Part shown: positions 60,521 to 64,000 of the stretch, piece after piece | How positions within the stretch are numbered: the first letter of the stretch is position 1 | Layout: the number at the start of each line of letters is the position of its first letter | Assembly: GCF_001522545.3 (NCBI RefSeq) | Contig: NC_031774.1 | Span: 49,283,410 to 49,347,409, forward strand | Reading direction: 5' to 3' | Length of the DNA: 64,000 nucleotides | Source of the DNA: Parus major | Taxonomy: Eukaryota; Chordata; Aves; Passeriformes; Paridae | Position numbers and translations under genes: made by a program | Notes under the pieces: generated by a model | What the model was told of the DNA's origin: nothing | The model's input: the letters and a program-made list of their open reading frames with translations, nothing else | Database searches by the model: none

Positions 60521-60930
60521 CCTTCTGACCTCTCCTAACCTCTCCTAACATCAAGTCCTTCATGACTTTTATGTGAGGCCACAATACTATTCTATGGAAA
60601 ACATGGTCTATCCCAGCACAGAAGTGTAAATATAATTTTTGGGCAAACTGTATTTTCTCTGATCTATTTAGTTCTCAAAGGAATTCATCTAGAGTTACCC
60701 CAGTACAGTACAGTAGTGCCCTGAAAATCGTGCTTTTGTTGGATTTCAAGGCAATGTGTTCAAAAACCACAAGGAATTGTTTGACAAACTATGAGGCAGG
60801 ACATTTTTGAATGTTTACCATCCTGACTTTGGTTACAATAGATTGTATGATATTACTGAGAGCAATACCCTTCCTTTTTTCCTGCTTGTAAGAATAGAAC
60901 CAGTCTCTCTCAGACACAAAGGTATGCCTT

Positions 60931-61604
60931 TGTGCTGGTTTTACACAGCACAATTTATACACAGCCTTGTATAAATAAGTTGTCAAAGCCTGGAAGGATT
61001 AATGTCTTGAGACATTTTAGGAAACTTTTGGGAGGGTGTTGAGGTCACACCTTGCCCTGTAAAGCCAGTGAACTGCCTCACACCCCCCTAGAGCCAATAT
61101 CCCAGCCTGGCAGAGCTGCCAGTCATTGGCAAACCTCAGGAAATGCCTCACACTCCATCCCTGGAGTTCCTAACCCAGCTCCTGAGTGGCCAAAGACTGG
61201 AAGTCCAACCTGGGAGGAGGGCTCATGAAGGCTGAGGAGTATTTAGGACTGAGCAGGAGGTCAGTGTCCCTCTTAACCCTGCCTCCCCTTGGAGTTTCTG
61301 TCTGAAAGCTGCTGGAATCAAGAGCTGAGAACTATATGTGTGCTTTTCTATATCTACTCTGTTCTTCTAATTCCCTCTTCTTGGAATATTTTGAGTAATT
61401 TAAGATCAAATGGGTTTAAAATTTGCTAAGTTAAATGGTCCAAGTTAGTGCTGTGAGAAGTGTTTTTTGTTGATTAGATGTTGTACTAAACCTTTTGCCA
61501 AAGTTTCCCAGTTTTTCTAAAGTTTGCCAGTAAACTTTTGTCTTGTTTTGATCTCTTGAGGATATCTGGTCACTATTACTACCATATATTTAACCCAGAA
61601 TCCA
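60931..61604 (+). mobile_element. Probable solo LTR of an avian ERVL-type retrovirus
   Basis: Begins TGTGCTGGTTTTACACAGCA, a typical avian ERVL-class LTR start, and continues with a GC-richer body (61040-61300), an AGAGCTGAGAACTATATGTG block, AAATGGTCCAAGTTAGTGC and TTTCCCAGTTTTTCTAAAG, and ends about TTTAACCCAGAATCCA. No gag, pol or env sequence flanks it, so it is a solitary LTR left by recombination. Target duplications could not be confirmed and edges are approximate. Orientation is from the TG start. It is an old, inactive copy. Confidence 0.55.
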
Positions 61605-62499
61605 TGAATCACTGAAAGTCTTGTCAGTGATTTGGATCTTACATAATTCTGTGCATTGGATATTAGCACAATTGCATATTATTTCACTTAAGACCTCCTG
61701 TAGTTTAGGTCTGGATTTTTTTTATATAAATAAAAACTTACACTGCTTCACTTTGATCACCATCTCCACACTCATCTCTGGGAAAAAAAAATTGTAGAAC
61801 TGAGCCAGACCTGCTCCAATCTCCTTCATCCATCCACCAGTTTAGTGAAATATATGAATGCTACAGCTTTGATTTAATGACCAGGTCCTACATCCTTCAA
61901 GTTAAGCATCTGTGAAAATGCTTTGTTAAAACATAAATTTTGCAAAATAATGAAAGCTATACTAAAGCAAATTATTAGATAGAGGAATAAAAAGTGGAAG
62001 GAGATATATTTTTTACTTGTATATACAGGTCAGTTGATCCAGATTTGCCAGAATAAATTTTGGTATATTTATATGTATATCTATGCAAAAACCAAACATC
62101 TTCCATTTAATTCAGCTGTGTAGGTAAAATATGGTGTCACCTGGTCTACCTGGTAGAAAAATCCCAGTTAGATACAAGAATTTAGGAATTCTCATCTCTC
62201 TTGCTGCTTCTACAACAGACAAAACAACTCTTATGAACACTCAAATTGATTTAAACATTTTTCAGACACACACAAAGAAAGAAAAATAGCAAAACCTTTC
62301 ACGTAAAATATTCCAGTTTCACAGACACTCTGTGAAACATAAAACAGGAACATGTTAGATGTTACACATGGCTATACCAAAACCTCAGCCAACATTCATG
62401 GACTACATCTGCTAGCCAGGCAATGCTCTGTCCTGTCCAAGATGTGGTCAGCTTTTGACTTAAGATTTGCTGAAACAAGTTTCCCAGGATCCACTGCAG
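61605..62499. other. Non-coding DNA, no gene seen
   Basis: AT-rich unique sequence between the LTR and the 5S-like SINE; nothing further recognised. Confidence 0.55.
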
Positions 62500-62612
62500 C
62501 CCTACAGCCTCGGGCTTTGATAATGTGAGGTTTTGGAAACTAAATAGGATAGGGCTTGGCCTGTAAGTGGAGAGGAGAATCCAAGGAGAAGCCAAAGCAC
62601 TGCAAAATGTTT
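62500..62612 (+). mobile_element. 5S-rRNA-derived SINE fragment (AmnSINE/SINE3-like)
   Basis: From about 62530, TTTTGGAAACTAAATAGGAT, AGGGCTTGGCCTGTAAGTGG, AGAGGAGAATCC and AGCACTGCAAAA align in order with vertebrate 5S rRNA (CTCGGAAGCTAAGCAGGGTC, GGGCCTGGTTAGTACTTGGA, TGGGAGACCG, GGTGCTGTAGGC). CCTACAGCCTCGGGC before it fits the 5S 5' end. Divergence rules out a functional 5S gene: the internal promoter words are mutated. 5S-headed SINEs of amniotes (AmnSINE1 and relatives) are ancient, and some copies became enhancers. The body may extend to about 62760. A 123-codon minus frame over it is spurious. Confidence 0.55.
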
Positions 62613-63778
62613 GGCTGCTTTTCAGTTCATGGTGGTTTCTACCTTCATGCTGAGATGGGCAAGATGTTTCTCTGAGGGCCCTGGCAATGTGTCCACGAAC
62701 TGTGGTTCCTCCATCCTGACCACAGCAGGGCATTGGAGATTCTTCATTGCTGGTTTACAGTTTATAGCTTTCTCACCCCACCCAGCCATGCAGCCAAATT
62801 AGAATGGGAAATGAGTGAACAAAGATGCTATTATTTAATCAGAGTGTATGCATCACACCTTCCTGAACTTAATGCAGGAATTTGTTACTCAGAGGCTGCC
62901 ATGCTCACATAGGTTCACCTGCACCTCAGTGATAGGTACAGTTGAGAAATTGTTATGTTAATGCATCTTAGGAATCATTAAATATTACTTGTCACTAAAA
63001 TCTGCTTCTCATTTTAAATACTACGGGTATGCATTTTTTTCCTTACAGTTAGACCCAACATGAATTCTCAGAAACAAATTCTTTTCTTATGTTCCCCCTG
63101 CATGTGGTAAAGGTCATCTTGTAGTGTTTCAGTACCAAACAAGTGGTATGCACACTAAAACTGTGAAGTGCTCAATAGCTCTCACAAGCTTTCTGAATCC
63201 CCTTTTGCTTCCCCCACACACTCAAGCAATCACAAGTTCTACTATCAAATCACGAGTTCTACAATAACATATTTTTTTATGTTTTCCTTGGGAATTTATT
63301 GAGTTTAATAGAGACACTAGGTGAGAATATGTTTTCATTATTTTGAAAACTTGAAAATATGACCCACTTATTATGCAAAAGTCAGAAGAAACAAGGTAAA
63401 AAATTTAAAATAAATAAATAAATGTATTAGTTAATATCTACACTTATTTTTAAAACCAGTTTAGAGGTTTGATTTTTCAAGGGATTTATTTTGAGGAAAA
63501 AGAGTGAGCACCAGCAGGGAATAAACATAATTTTGAAACAGTATGTAAGTGATGTGTATGACCTCTGTTTAGTCACATGACAGTCACTCTGCTGCTGTAA
63601 GAAAAAAAAATTTAGATTCTAGCAGAAAATGCATTACATAGCATAAATTCTTCTCTTTTCTTGGTACCCAGATTGTCACTAGCTCAGAACCCACTCAGCC
63701 TAAATTCTCTGTAACACTGAAAAAGTGTTCTGTGTTCCAGTAACATATAGCAAAACCTCTTTTTGAAACTCTCTGCAG
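62613..63778. other. Non-coding DNA, no gene seen
   Basis: The first 150 bases may be the body of the SINE. The rest is AT-rich with an (AAAT)4 run at 63407-63423. No gene recognised. Confidence 0.5.
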
Positions 63779-63886
63779 GGCTTTAACCAGAAAGGAAAAT
63801 CAGAGATTTCAGACAGGGATGCTGTCAGACCTTCAAACAACCCCGGGTCCTGTCTCCATCAGTCAGGCTATGAACTGACCAGCTGA
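63779..63886 (+). other. Candidate exon at window end
   Basis: A good acceptor (CCTCTTTTTGAAACTCTCTG then CAG, ending 63778) precedes a 35-codon frame, starting GFNQKGKSEISDRDAV, that ends at TGA 63884-63886. A second frame is also open for about 32 codons. The local GC content rises toward the window end (63840-64000). No family is recognised. It could be a small terminal exon or chance. Confidence 0.18.
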
Positions 63887-64000
63887 GTGCTGCATGCCAG
63901 CCACAGAGTGTGGCTTGCCCAGAGGAGCCCCACGGAGGATGAACCGCTGGTGCTGGCACGCTGCAGCAGCTTTCAGGTGCACAAGTAGATGAAGACTACC

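Noticed and set aside
60931..61604. Full endogenous retrovirus
   Set aside because: No gag, pol or env similarity on either side and no second LTR in the window.
62500..62612. Functional 5S rRNA gene
   Set aside because: Too diverged, internal promoter words mutated, no T-run terminator at the proper place.
62362..62733. 123-codon minus frame as a gene
   Set aside because: Lies over the 5S-derived SINE; no domain and no splice context.
1..64000. CRISPR arrays, operons, prophage or other prokaryotic systems
   Set aside because: No spaced direct repeats, no tightly packed long frames, and CR1 and LTR elements show a vertebrate nuclear genome.
1..64000. tRNA genes and well-known microRNA precursors
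   Set aside because: No A/B box pair with a cloverleaf and no familiar miRNA seed-hairpin was recognised by eye; a covariance-model scan would be needed to exclude them.

Overview
The window reads as vertebrate nuclear DNA, most probably from a bird and plausibly a passerine. The evidence is several 5'-truncated CR1 LINE fragments ending in the avian-type tail (ATTCTATGATTCTAT-like), a solitary LTR resembling avian ERVL-class LTRs, AT-rich CpG-depleted background, short microsatellites, and very old repeat fossils (MIR-like pieces, an L2/MIR3-like tail, a probable 5S-rRNA-derived SINE of the AmnSINE/SINE3 type, and a decayed L1/Tx1-type reverse-transcriptase piece). No prokaryotic gene organisation is present. 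The first 105 bases are an assembly gap.

No protein-coding gene could be recognised on either strand. Most open frames are short and look like chance; the ones with a clear origin lie in repeats (the 199-codon frame at 44914-45513 ends in CR1 ORF2, and a minus-strand frame at 29349-29600 is decayed LINE). The window is therefore either a gene desert or the inside of a very large intron. A few stretches could hide small exons and are listed at low confidence: a CpG-dense patch with a minus-strand frame at 3163-3345, a multi-frame open stretch at 29862-30100, a 9-nt microexon-like site at 33164-33172, and a frame behind a good acceptor at 63779-63886.

Layout: 0.1-9 kb is mostly unique sequence with one ancient SINE/LINE tail and the CpG-dense patch. 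9-27 kb has one CR1 tail, MIR and ancient CR1 fossils and several regulatory-looking unique segments. 26.6-27.9 kb is an AT-rich microsatellite block followed by a CR1. 29.3-30.8 kb holds the L1/Tx1-like fossil, the open stretch and a MIR-like fossil. 32-37 kb contains a hexanucleotide array, octamer-bearing segments and a CR1 tail. 41-42.4 kb and 49-52.6 kb are again regulatory-looking. 45.1-46.0 kb is the longest CR1. 60-62.7 kb clusters a minus-strand CR1, an LTR and the 5S-derived SINE.

The regulatory-segment calls rest on local composition (retained CpGs, homeodomain/POU-type words, absence of repeats) and not on alignment, so they are candidates. All repeat-family assignments are from recognition of characteristic words; exact subfamilies and edges were not computed.
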